DNA of 64,000 bases from Pelotomaculum terephthalicicum JT (GTDB lineage Bacteria; Bacillota; Desulfotomaculia; Desulfotomaculales; Pelotomaculaceae): NCBI RefSeq assembly GCF_022410535.1, contig NZ_JAKNBL010000010.1:1-64000 (forward strand), read 5' to 3'. Position 1 is the first letter of the stretch; each line of letters opens with the position of its first letter. The notes under the pieces are model-generated. The model had not been told where the DNA came from and made no database searches. It saw nothing but the letters and a program-made list of their open reading frames with translations. Below are positions 1 to 8,277 of the stretch, piece by piece. The translations under genes and the position numbers were made by a program.

Positions 1-90
1 CTACGGGCTCCTTCCATCCCGCCTATACCGGCAGTTTCAAAGAAGTTAATAAATTTCCAGTAAAATATGTGGCCAAGTGCTGCATTTTAA

Positions 91-423
91 ATGGCCGAAA
101 ATGCTGTATTTTTATTGACCGTTCACAAAGCCATGCAAAGATATCAGGTTCCACTGCCGCCACGGCAACCAAAAGGCACTGATTTTTCGGTAAATATGGA
201 TATAGCCAGAGATCAAGGGATGTTTCGCATTATTTTGTCCATGACCCAGACAGCTCTCAGCTTACATACTAAAGCAATAAATATATGTACCAATAATTTT
301 CTTAGAAATATGTTTACGGATTTCCTTAATGAAGAAATCGAAATTTATAACCTATTATTGGAATACGGCGAATCAAAAAACTGGGTATATAGCGCACCGA
401 ATTACAGTAACTCAAGTACTTAA
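91..423 (+). CDS. CotF-like small spore coat protein (possibly 5'-truncated)
   Basis: A 110-residue acidic helical protein. The central and C-terminal part (FRIILSMTQTALSLHTKA...CTNNFLRNMFTDFLNEE...LLLEYGESKNWVYSAPNY) resembles the helical core of CotF/ferritin-like coat proteins, in which conserved Asn and Arg residues precede an EE helix and a closing G-x-x-x-W-Y segment. It is short for that family. An in-frame stop (88-90) touches the ATG and no Shine-Dalgarno is visible upstream, so the gene may be a 5'-truncated remnant. A strong hairpin follows the stop at 447-479. Assignment rests on remembered family resemblance only; a DUF3231-type helical spore protein is an alternative. Confidence 0.45.
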   Translation: MAENAVFLLTVHKAMQRYQVPLPPRQPKGTDFSVNMDIARDQGMFRIILSMTQTALSLHTKAINICTNNFLRNMFTDFLNEEIEIYNLLLEYGESKNWVYSAPNYSNSST

Positions 424-446
424 AAAAGCTCTAGTTTCAGATACGA

Positions 447-479
447 AAAGCCAGGATAGACGCGGTGACTCCTGGCTTT
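447..479 (+). terminator. Hairpin terminator after the CotF-like ORF
   Basis: Ten perfectly paired bases (AAAGCCAGGA at 447-456 with TCCTGGCTTT at 470-479) around a 13-base loop, 23 bases after the stop codon. The usual T-run is absent because a group II intron 5' end begins five bases after the stem. Confidence 0.55.
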
Positions 480-484
480 CATAT

Positions 485-658
485 GTGCGCCCGGCATGGG
501 CGCAGTCTAACGGGTGAAAGTCCCTAGTGCGGGTTGATAGTGCCAAGCATATAGCCAAGGGCAAGGGTGTCCATCGCGAGGTGGAATCTGAAGGAAGCCG
601 GAGGCAAACTTCTGGTCTGACGAACAGGAACCACATTAGGCATATGTAAGCTGGGTAG
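485..658 (+). mobile_element. Group II intron 5' fragment (truncated)
   Basis: Begins with GTGCGCCCGG at 485 and continues with domain-I-like segments recognisable from bacterial group II introns (GGGTGAAAGTCCC near 518, GTGCCAAGCATATAGCC near 540, GGTGGAATCTGAAGG near 580, GGTCTGACGAACAGGAA near 614). The similarity fades near 650-660. No maturase/reverse transcriptase ORF and no domain V/VI follow, so this is a dead 5' remnant. It sits directly behind a terminator-type stem-loop, a site preferred by bacterial class C introns. The subclass and the 3' limit are uncertain. Confidence 0.75.
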
Positions 659-743
659 TTAGAGTTTTTTCCTAATATTATTCTCAATAAAAAATGTTGC
701 TTTCATATCAGCACAATACGTATGCCTAAACTGCCAGGCATAC

Positions 744-771
744 AAAAAAAAACCACCTATTCGGTGGTTTT
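744..771 (-). terminator. Rho-independent terminator for the DUF4157 gene
   Basis: Read on the minus strand: AAAACCACC, a five-base loop, GGTGGTTTT, then a continuous run of nine T. It lies about 105 bases after the stop of the minus-strand gene 876-2066. Confidence 0.85.
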
Positions 772-875
772 CTCGGTCTATAATTCAGTTTAAGTATGTT
801 GCCTCATATGCCCAGCAGTCAACGCTCATTATCGGATCTCTCCAGCAGTTCAAATTAACAACGGCCGGTCCAATA

Positions 876-2066
876 TCAGAGATGCCTCAATTCCTTTTTT
901 AGTTCTTTATTCCCTAGCTTACGTCCTATCTTTTGGGATTCTCCCGTCTGCTCCTCATACTGAAGCCCCGAATGCATTGATAACAGCGCATTCATGGCAA
1001 ACTGGTCCGGATCCATTTCCCAGTGATTGAATTTTCGGGTTTCCTTACTCGGGTATACAAAGGTATAGTAGACATCTGCATCGGTAGGCAGAATTTCATT
1101 AAGAAGTGGTGCACATCCACCGCACGGCTGGCGCTCGGTATAGACCGGGTCGATAGAGATATGATTGTTTTGCCGGACCTCGCTGGCCGTATGGGTACCG
1201 CCGAAGTCTCCGGTTGGCCAAGTAGTAACCTTGATGTCCTGGAGTTCGTTATTGTCATTACCCACAGTGAGCCAGCATTCCTTTTCTGAGTGATACTGGT
1301 CGCTGCTTTCTGTGGTCGGTTGATCGTTTACCCAAAAGGTGGCGTAATTTACGCCCGTAAAGTCATCGTTGTTCCCCCGTTCGTCGCGGACCTCGTCTAC
1401 CATGGGGTCGTCATAACCCACCTGATGTAGGTTGTAGCCCTGGATGACCTCCGCTCCGCCGGGCGGAATAACCTTTGCCGGCGGCTGTCCCTGCTCCTGT
1501 GGCGACTTTTTCATCGCTCGGTTGCCGACGGTCCTTTGTACCCGTTCATCGTTAATGCCTGAGCTTTTTTGCTGAAGGGTGGGATAAAACCGGTCCCTTG
1601 CCTGCATTACCACCTGCCGGTCCTTATACGGCAGGTGTCTTTCCTGCCTGAGTTGGATTGGTTTGCCCCGGGTGTGAGTTAACGCTCCCAATTCAGCAGG
1701 CTTATCTGAATTATAACGCAACTTCACGTCACCCGGCGATAATCCTGACTGCTCCTCCATACCTGATCTCAAGCTATACGGCAAACTTGTATTGTTTTCT
1801 TTTTTCTGAAAAGGTTCAGATAAAATTTGTTTAGAATTTTCATTCATAAGTCCTGCTTGCCTGAAAAGTTGGCAAACTGCCAAATTACCAATTGTCTTCT
1901 GAAGTTGCATAACATGAGCATATGTCAGTGATTGAGGATTGATCTTTGCTCTCTGAATAATAGCTGCTGGATGTGAATCTTTTATTTGCGGCATCTGTTT
2001 TGATTGATTTGACTCTGATACGGTATTGTTTTTTTGTGGTACAGCAAATTTCTCATGTTCAGGCAT
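876..2066 (-). CDS. Degenerate DUF4157-domain protein with deaminase-like C-terminus (putative toxin/effector)
   Basis: A 396-residue protein. Start ATG 2066 is chosen because GGAGGTG lies just upstream; a longer reading lacks an RBS. Residues 52-64 (QLQKTIGNLAV) and 177-185 (QRTVGNRAM) are two copies of the QRxxGNRAV motif common in DUF4157 (eCIS-associated) proteins. Residues about 95-165 align by eye with DUF4157, but the usual HExxH zinc-protease site reads HLPYKDRQVVMQ, so catalysis should be lost. Residues about 235-345 contain an HSE (259-261) and a PCGGC (314-318) in an alternating strand/helix pattern, the HxE...PCxxC zinc signature of the cytidine-deaminase fold used by many polymorphic toxins. 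The 53-residue gap between the two motifs is longer than usual. Monocistronic, with its own terminator. No immunity or injection-system gene is next to it. Function is inferred. Confidence 0.6.
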   Translation of the reverse strand: MPEHEKFAVPQKNNTVSESNQSKQMPQIKDSHPAAIIQRAKINPQSLTYAHVMQLQKTIGNLAVCQLFRQAGLMNENSKQILSEPFQKKENNTSLPYSLRSGMEEQSGLSPGDVKLRYNSDKPAELGALTHTRGKPIQLRQERHLPYKDRQVVMQARDRFYPTLQQKSSGINDERVQRTVGNRAMKKSPQEQGQPPAKVIPPGGAEVIQGYNLHQVGYDDPMVDEVRDERGNNDDFTGVNYATFWVNDQPTTESSDQYHSEKECWLTVGNDNNELQDIKVTTWPTGDFGGTHTASEVRQNNHISIDPVYTERQPCGGCAPLLNEILPTDADVYYTFVYPSKETRKFNHWEMDPDQFAMNALLSMHSGLQYEEQTGESQKIGRKLGNKELKKELRHL

Positions 2067-2685
2067 AAAGCACCTCCAACAATCGCTAAAATACACTAGT
2101 GGACATTGTCTTTACTAATCAACCCATAGAAATCATATCAGGCATTTTTACATATTTTTATAATTATATCACAAAAAACTAATAATTTTACCGATATTTG
2201 TGGCTTAAAATATAAAATCGTACAGAACGCTATACTGGCTCCGCCGAAGGAAAAAGGACTTATTAAACCCTACCTACTATCAAAATTTACGAGAACCCAA
2301 AACAAATATGCTTATAACTTCCCCTATGGCGGCTATATATCTTCTATAAGCTCTCAGCGGGTCATAAAAATAACCTTGAAGAGTAGTTCAGCGAGAAGAA
2401 AGAAAACCACTCCGAAAAAAGTGGCTACATACAGGAAGCTTTGTTTTTTATTTTAACATGCCTAGGATGATCGACAGAATGACACTCGATTTAAACCGTT
2501 TAGTAAAGGATTTGCAGCCTTAAAATTAAGTATTTTTAGGTTTTTATAGATTTCCCCCGTTCACAAAAACCCCATAAAATAAGGCTTTATTATTTTAATC
2601 ATAGATAGCATAGATATAAAAAAACAGGGTAATACTCAAAAACCCGTGACTGTTTTGTGACTAAAAAGAAATATAAAATAAAAGT
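2067..2685. other. AT-rich non-coding stretch
   Basis: No convincing gene. It holds a TATAAT-like hexamer on the minus strand near 2161-2170, possibly part of the promoter of the gene ending at 876, and a short hairpin (CCACT...AGTGG, near 2408-2424) with a T-rich minus-strand tail that could be a weak terminator. Short ORFs here lack RBSs. Confidence 0.5.
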
Positions 2686-2716
2686 GGCAAGGTTTTCCAT
2701 CTCTGAAAACCTTGCC
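2686..2716 (-). terminator. Terminator next to the displaced tRNA-Cys end
   Basis: Perfect 12-bp stem (GGCAAGGTTTTC 2686-2697 with GAAAACCTTGCC 2705-2716) and, on the minus strand, a following ACTTTTATTTTAT tail. It lies 14 bases beyond the 20-bp copy of the tRNA-Cys 3' end, as the original terminator of the tRNA operon would if an element had been inserted between them. Confidence 0.75.
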
Positions 2717-2730
2717 GTTACTGGTTTTGG

Positions 2731-2750
2731 GGAGGCGACACCCGGATTTG
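2731..2750 (-). repeat. Putative attachment-site copy: 3' end of tRNA-Cys
   Basis: GGAGGCGACACCCGGATTTG here is identical to 8279-8298, which is the 3' acceptor and T-stem part of the intact tRNA-Cys gene. The two copies are in direct orientation 5548 bp apart. A tRNA 3'-end direct repeat is the usual scar of tyrosine-recombinase integration. The partial copy is at the distal end and the intact tRNA is at the proximal end, as expected. Confidence 0.75.
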
Positions 2751-3023
2751 TCATAAAGCCGTGAAACCAAGTCCCCGCAAATACAGTAAATATTATCGCT
2801 ATGTGTAGAAAGAACATAGCGCGGCGGCATCTTTACCGCCAGAAAAGTTCTCCAACAGCCCCCGCGAGGTCGTCTTTGTCCAGGCATTGTAATCAAGTAG
2901 GAGACTTCTACTATAACTACCGCATAGCATAGGATTTCCTCTTAAATGCAGGTAACGCCAATTCATTAATTATTCTGCCGATTTCTTCTGTCTTGATTCT
3001 GCTTTGCCTGGGTTAATTCAGGT

Positions 3024-6000
3024 TTATTTTGTCTGGATTATACGCTGATAAAGGTTGTCGAGATTGAACTCTTGAATTTGTTTTCCGTCAAGGGTCATAT
3101 AAACCCATTCAACCGGATGGTTTTCTTTTAAGCGGATTGTTTTCACTTCAATGAAGGAATCCATCTTCTGCTGTTTGATCTTTGCTTTGATTCCATTGAA
3201 AAGCTCAACCGATCCCCTGCCTGAACAGGATTCACATATGCAAATGGTAAGCTCTCTGGTTTTAAACGCAGAGTCGGCCTTCTTTCTATTAGTACTATAA
3301 ACCGGGTCATGCCTTACCGGGCTATAGTGGGTATGCAGCAAGTCATGCGCAAGCTGAGAGTTTGCTTCCCCGTAAAATTCCTTGTACAGCCTTAGAACAT
3401 CAGGGTTTTCCTGGGATTTACGATATTGCGAAATCTGATCGATATGCACCAGTACTTGCTGGCGTTTTTCTAGTTCGTCAATCTTCTCCGGAACAGGGTG
3501 CCCTGCCCCACAGATGCACCCACCGGGGCATGCCATAACTTCGATCAAGTCATAACCAACGTCTACACCTTGGATAATTTTTTCAATGATTGGCTCGACA
3601 TTTTGTAGACCGCTAATGACAGCAACGCGGACTTTTGTGCCGTTGGCTTTAACAGTAGACTCTTTGACCCCCTCAAAACCTCTTATTTCTTCAAAGTCCA
3701 GATGTTCAGTCAGAGCTTTTCCGGTCAGTTTCTCGACCGCCATCCGCAGGGCTGCCTCTGCAACCCCACCCGATGCACCAAAGAGAATACCTGCACCGGA
3801 AACTTGCTTGTAGGGCTCATCGAATTCTTGCGGGATAATTTCCCGGGTATCAATCCGCTTCAGGTGCACCATTTCAAGCATTTGGCTTGAGGTGAGGACA
3901 GCATCAATATCGCGGATTCCGTCAGAAGCGAATTCAGGACGGTCAGCTTCAGATATCTTAGCAATACAGGGAACGATAGAAACGACATACAAGTCTTTTT
4001 TATCAATGCCGCTCAGCCTGGTGTAATGATTTTTTACGGTTGCGCCCATCATCATTTGTGGGGATTTACAGCTTGAAAGGTGTGGGATCATTTCAGGGTA
4101 GCGCCTTTCAACAAAATTTACCCACCCGGGACAGCAAGACGTAAATTGAGGTATGACACCTTTTTTCTCTATGCGATTTAAGAACTCTGTTGTTTCTTCG
4201 ACAATAGTCAGGTCTGCCGCAAAGGTGAAGTCAAAAACCTTATCAAAGCCCATCTTTTTGAGCAGGCCAGCCATAAAAGAAGAGGCTTCATCAAACGGTA
4301 TACCAAAATGCGAGGATATAACACTGCGTACTGCAGGTGCGACAAAGGCAACAACGGTTTTGCCGGGATCATTGATCGCCCTGAAGACTTTTCCTTCTTC
4401 ACTGCGGTAATTGAGTGCTCCACAGGGACAGGCATTCACGCATTGACCGCAACTGACGCAATCCGTATCTTCAAGGCGAAGACCGCTTTTGGTACCAACT
4501 AGTTGACGGCCATGTTTCATATAGAAGGTGAGAATATCCGGCCCTTCAACCTCAGCACAGGCAGCGATACAGCGCCCGCAAGAGATACACCTGGTATGAT
4601 CGCGCCTTATAATCGGATGATCTTCAACGATAGGGATATACGGACGTTCATGAGCCGGTTTAACATATTCAATTCCATGATAGCTTGCTTCTTTTCTTAA
4701 ATCGCAATTGTACCGCTTATCGCAGCCGCATTGAAGACAGCGGCGTGCTTCCTCTCTTGCCGATTCTTCCGTGTACCCCAATTCAACTTCATTGAAATTG
4801 CCTTTACGAGCAGCAAGGGAAAGAACCGGCATTCTTGCACGTTCAAGCCTGGGCAATCGATCAAATTCACCTCTTGGCAGGTCTTCCAGGGTACCACGGC
4901 TACAGCTATAGTCACTATGTGTTTCCTTAACATAACCTTTGGTCAGCAAACTGTGCATCGCCTCAGCCGCGCGACGGCCTGCCGCAACAGCCTGAATGAC
5001 GGTAGCAGGTCCGGTAACACAGTCTCCTCCGGCAAAGATATTGAATTCAGAAGTCTGTGAGGTCTTACCGTTAATTTCGATATCACCCCACTTGTTCAGC
5101 TTAACCGGCAGGTCATGATATAAGAATTGGGTGTTTGTGCTTTGCCCGATGGCTCCAATTACCGTATCTGCCTCGATCACTATATCCCTGCCCTCGACCG
5201 GGACCGGACGACGGCGGCCGGAGCGGTCCGGCTCGCCAAGAGCCATCTTGATGCAATGCAGTTTCTTCTTACACCCCTCAGGGACAATCTTGCCCGGCGC
5301 CATTAAGAAGAGCATCTCGACCCCTTCATATAAGGCTTCCTCTACTTCAATAGGTTCAGCAGGCATTTCTTCCCTGGTACGGCGATAGATCAGCTTTACG
5401 GACTTGGCCCCTTTACGAAGAGCGGTGCGGGCACAGTCGATCGCTGTATTTCCGCCACCGATAACCACAACCGTGTCCCCCAGCGGCAGGTCCACGCCGC
5501 TGGCCACCTGTTCGAGATATTGTATGCCTAGCCATACCCCTTTCAAATTTTCTCCTTCAATATGCAAAGGGGTTGCACGCCATGAGCCAATCGCAAGATA
5601 AACAGCGTCAAAATCCTTACGCAGGTCCTCAAGCATAATGTGGGTACCGAGCGCTTTCCCCGTCATGATCTTTACGCCCAGGCTCTTAATAATCCCAATC
5701 TCTTGATCCAGCGTCAATTTGGGCAGCCGGTATTCAGGAATACCATAACGCATCATTCCCCCGGCCAGAGGTTGACGTTCAAACACCGTCACGTCATGAC
5801 CTTGAATTGCGCTGTAATAGGCAGCTGAAAGACCGGAGGGACCCGCGCCGACAATTGCAACTTTCTTCCCGGTGGTACGATTTTTAGGTGGAATCCACTG
5901 CTGCTTGCGAGATAGATCCCAGTCGGCAATAAACCGCTTGACATTGTTAATGGCCACCGGTGAATCAACCAGATTGCGCCGGCACTGTTTCTCACAGGGA

Positions 6001-6473
6001 TGCGGGCAGACGCGGCCGCACACAGCCGGGAACGGATTGCTATCTTTAATCACGCGTAGCGCTGCCTCGAAATTACCGTTCGCCGCATGATGAAGATAAG
6101 AGTGAATATCGATGTTTGCCGGACAAGTCATCACACAGGGAGCAACACAATCCGCATTGTGGTCGGATAGGATTTGCTCAAGACGAATTTTCCTGTAGCT
6201 TTCCAGCTTGGCACTATTGGTAACGATTGCCATACCCTCTTTAATCGGGGTCTGACACGCTTTTACATCCCTTACGCCGTTTTGGTCACTTAACTCAACC
6301 ACACATAGCCCGCAGTTGCCGTTTGACCGTTCAAGCCGGATATCATAGCAGAGATGCGGAATCTGGATATCCTCCTGCAATAAGGCCTGCAGAATGGTTA
6401 GGTCATCATATACTTCAATGTTGCGTTTGTTAATGGTAACTTGAATCCGTTTGTGGTTCGTGATTTTTTTCAC
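3024..6473 (-). CDS. Fused GltD-type NAD(P)H oxidoreductase / [FeFe]-hydrogenase
   Basis: An 1149-residue multidomain redox enzyme. In order: an N-terminal [2Fe-2S] ferredoxin domain (C42, C54, C57, C73); a GltD/DPD-type Cys-rich helical domain (C109, C113, C117 and C152-C164); an FAD/NAD(P) oxidoreductase with GAGPSG at 209-214 and a second dinucleotide fold at about 334-346 (VVVIGGGNTA); a Cys-rich linker (579-590); two [4Fe-4S] ferredoxin motifs (629-640, 672-684); and the H-cluster domain with TSCCPGW (778-784), VPCIAK (834-839) and MACPGGCICGAGHP (980-993). These fit a group A, glutamate-synthase-linked [FeFe]-hydrogenase that would exchange electrons between H2 and NAD(P)H. After the usual LLHTHY end (1045-1050) about 100 extra residues follow, containing CICESCSGRGS. 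L2 has Val in place of the usual Met. Start is GTG with a G-rich RBS. No hyd maturation genes are nearby. Confidence 0.85.
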   Translation of the reverse strand: MKKITNHKRIQVTINKRNIEVYDDLTILQALLQEDIQIPHLCYDIRLERSNGNCGLCVVELSDQNGVRDVKACQTPIKEGMAIVTNSAKLESYRKIRLEQILSDHNADCVAPCVMTCPANIDIHSYLHHAANGNFEAALRVIKDSNPFPAVCGRVCPHPCEKQCRRNLVDSPVAINNVKRFIADWDLSRKQQWIPPKNRTTGKKVAIVGAGPSGLSAAYYSAIQGHDVTVFERQPLAGGMMRYGIPEYRLPKLTLDQEIGIIKSLGVKIMTGKALGTHIMLEDLRKDFDAVYLAIGSWRATPLHIEGENLKGVWLGIQYLEQVASGVDLPLGDTVVVIGGGNTAIDCARTALRKGAKSVKLIYRRTREEMPAEPIEVEEALYEGVEMLFLMAPGKIVPEGCKKKLHCIKMALGEPDRSGRRRPVPVEGRDIVIEADTVIGAIGQSTNTQFLYHDLPVKLNKWGDIEINGKTSQTSEFNIFAGGDCVTGPATVIQAVAAGRRAAEAMHSLLTKGYVKETHSDYSCSRGTLEDLPRGEFDRLPRLERARMPVLSLAARKGNFNEVELGYTEESAREEARRCLQCGCDKRYNCDLRKEASYHGIEYVKPAHERPYIPIVEDHPIIRRDHTRCISCGRCIAACAEVEGPDILTFYMKHGRQLVGTKSGLRLEDTDCVSCGQCVNACPCGALNYRSEEGKVFRAINDPGKTVVAFVAPAVRSVISSHFGIPFDEASSFMAGLLKKMGFDKVFDFTFAADLTIVEETTEFLNRIEKKGVIPQFTSCCPGWVNFVERRYPEMIPHLSSCKSPQMMMGATVKNHYTRLSGIDKKDLYVVSIVPCIAKISEADRPEFASDGIRDIDAVLTSSQMLEMVHLKRIDTREIIPQEFDEPYKQVSGAGILFGASGGVAEAALRMAVEKLTGKALTEHLDFEEIRGFEGVKESTVKANGTKVRVAVISGLQNVEPIIEKIIQGVDVGYDLIEVMACPGGCICGAGHPVPEKIDELEKRQQVLVHIDQISQYRKSQENPDVLRLYKEFYGEANSQLAHDLLHTHYSPVRHDPVYSTNRKKADSAFKTRELTICICESCSGRGSVELFNGIKAKIKQQKMDSFIEVKTIRLKENHPVEWVYMTLDGKQIQEFNLDNLYQRIIQTK

Positions 6474-6869
6474 ATTTACCCCCCCAAGTGCTCCTGAAAA
6501 GTTTTTGATTACGAATTCGATTGTAAAAGATACGCGATATGTTTATTATTAGTGAATTTGGGAACTTGTTAGATAAATATGATCTATTACTTACCGGGAC
6601 ACCAGAATATTATAACTAATTATTACTTATAAAACAATAGCTTGATTCAGTCTATATTTATTAGTTCCCCTCGAAACAACAAACATTACTACCAATAACT
6701 TATAAATTAAGGAATATTAGCTGAATAAGGAAGCAATCTCTACACCTAATATTGATATTTTTATAAAATTGCTGTAACGTAACGATTATTAAAAATTAGT
6801 GGTATTAAGTAACGTAAGGTTGGGGGTGCATCCCTTGTAGTATATTAATACTAGCGTTTCGTGACCGGA
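6474..6869. other. AT-rich intergenic, no gene seen
   Basis: Upstream region of the hydrogenase gene (read on the minus strand) merging into IS debris. No ORF with an RBS and no clear promoter or hairpin recognised. Confidence 0.4.
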
Positions 6870-6965
6870 ATGTCATTTGAGGAACGTTTTGGGCTGCTGG
6901 TCGATGCCGAGTGGGCCGCTCGCAAAAGCAACCGTATGATCCGTCTCATCAAAAATGCGGACTAA
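6870..6965 (+). pseudogene. IS21-family istB fragment
   Basis: Encodes MSFEERFGLLVDAEWAARKS and about 11 more residues, matching the segment of IstB helper ATPases around the 'F/LVDAEW..R.nrr..RLIK.A' helix, then stops. The ATPase motifs are missing. It is on the strand opposite to the istA fragment at 7317-7944, so the two are not the two halves of one intact IS21 copy. Confidence 0.6.
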
Positions 6966-7119
6966 CTCCATGCGGAAGAAGAAAGGCATAAACGGATAAA
7001 ACCACTGCTCAGAGGGGTGAATAATCCGTAGTAAAATGAGCCACTGTTTCGAAATGAGAGAGCAAATGCTCCGGTCTTTATGAACCAACCTTCCGGTTGA
7101 GGAGAGTTACTTGCTCAAG

Positions 7120-7209
7120 GGTTGTGGACAGTGCCATCCTGTGGACAACCCTACCGGGTTGACCACAGGGCTTGGATAACGCTCCGCGTTATCCACACTG
7201 CCCACAACC
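7120..7209. repeat. Three-way-junction palindrome with DnaA-box-like motifs
   Basis: Outer stem 7120-7133 / 7196-7209 (14 bp, one mismatch) encloses two hairpins: 7138-7151 / 7156-7169 (14 bp, one mismatch) and 7174-7182 / 7186-7194 (9 bp, perfect). The right side contains TTATCCACA (7189-7197), identical to the DnaA-box consensus. The first inner hairpin contains TGTGGACAA (7140-7148), a relaxed DnaA box on the other strand. A small hairpin (CCAACC/GGTTGA) sits just upstream at about 7085-7099. Confidence 0.8.
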
Positions 7210-7316
7210 TCGGCTATTATAAAGAACTTAATATTCATGCGTCGCTTCACTCCGATTATGATTATTTTTACTTGGAATTATAGAATCGAATTAGGAATAC
7301 GCTATTGGCTCACCCT

Positions 7317-7944
7317 TCACCGGAACGCTTGCAGGACTTTTTTAACCGCTGTTTTTAAGTTATCGTAGGTGATTATATGGAATCCCATTCATGAATTCAA
7401 AGCATCGAATATGCCCGTCAAAAAATGCTTCCTGTTTTTCAAAGGGGTAAGCTTGTACGTAGAATCCGCCGGAACCACGAAGTTTCATTACGAAGATATG
7501 TGCTTTTTTTTCTTTCCCGTTCAAGTATATATAGGCGTCTGTCCAATCCACTTCAGCATAAGTACCTAGCTCGAATTCTAAAGGCAGGAAGGCTTCGCGC
7601 TGTTTTTTATGTTCTTTGCGAAGATAATCGGTTAAAGTGGTGTACCCGCCTGTATAACCGGCATCTTTTAATGCTTCAAAGATTTTTGTACCGGTATGTC
7701 TCTGCTTACGGTGCCTTGTTTTATCATCTTCAAGGATTTATTTAATCATGGGTATATAAGGTCCAAGCACCGGATGGTTTTTATCTTTAGTTAATTGATA
7801 TTTAGGTGGCACAGGTTCATCTGTGGATAGATATTTGGAAATTGTATCGCGGTGGATACCGGTTCGCCGGTTAATTTCCCGGATACTTAACTCTTCCATG
7901 AAGTACATTTTTCTGATATCTTCTAATTGGGCCATCTTAATCAT
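7317..7944 (-). pseudogene. istA: IS21-family istA transposase pseudogene
   Basis: ATG 7944 has AGGAGG five bases upstream. The N-terminus (IRKMYFMEELSIREINRRTG...HRDTISKYL) is the helix-turn-helix of IstA. An in-frame TAA (7738-7740) interrupts it. The same frame continues into the integrase core (AEVDWTDAYIYLNG...KAHIFVMKLR...YPFEKQEAFFDGH) and is then shifted near 7376, where ITYDNLKTAVKKVLQ continues in another frame to a stop at 7317. The rest of the DDE domain and istB are absent. One nonsense mutation, one frameshift and a 3' deletion make it non-functional. Confidence 0.85.
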
Positions 7945-8238
7945 CTCTTTTCCTCCTGCACGTATTAGTCTCGGCAACTTTTATCGTACAGGATTATTTG
8001 GTTAAGGTGGCCTATTTTTTAACCAGCATCTGGTACACTTTTAGCTTAGCATTAACAGGCTCTCGTAATATTCAAAGGTGTTCATTTAGGGCGGAGAAGA
8101 TGTTTAACGGCAACGGAAGCTATGCACAATCTTCGCGGAACGCATGAACGACATCAAACGGTCAAGCCGCACTCACACGACGGAATATTCATATATGAAC
8201 TTTTTTGCTGATCCGTTTAGGACAACAACAAAAATAAA
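7945..8238. other. Remnant upstream region of the IS21 element, no gene
   Basis: No ORF with an RBS. The part near 8025-8065 probably holds the left end of the decayed IS21 copy; its terminal repeat could not be fixed because the right end is missing. Confidence 0.35.
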
Positions 8239-8266
8239 AACTGATAATCACAAAGGATTATCAGTT
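8239..8266 (-). terminator. Terminator just after tRNA-Cys
   Basis: Perfect 11-bp stem (AACTGATAATC 8239-8249 with GATTATCAGTT 8256-8266) and a minus-strand T-rich tail (TTTTTATTTTTG). It ends the tRNA operon transcript in its present state; if the island model holds, it came with the island. Confidence 0.8.
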
Positions 8267-8277
8267 ATCCTCTCAGA

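Noticed and set aside
1023-1289. Overlapping ORFs within the DUF4157/deaminase-like gene on both strands
   Set aside because: No RBS, and they fall inside a gene whose own frame has recognisable motifs.
2599-2896. Minus-strand ORFs near 2600-2900, one frame with ENFSGGKDAAALCS resembling a PP-loop motif
   Set aside because: The match is about 14 residues long, ends at a stop and has no RBS or further domain; one ORF also runs through the terminator at 2686-2716 and the tRNA repeat.
7120-7209. Chromosomal oriC
   Set aside because: Only one perfect DnaA box and no dnaA, dnaN, gyrB or AT-rich unwinding cluster around it; at most a mobile-element origin or titration site.
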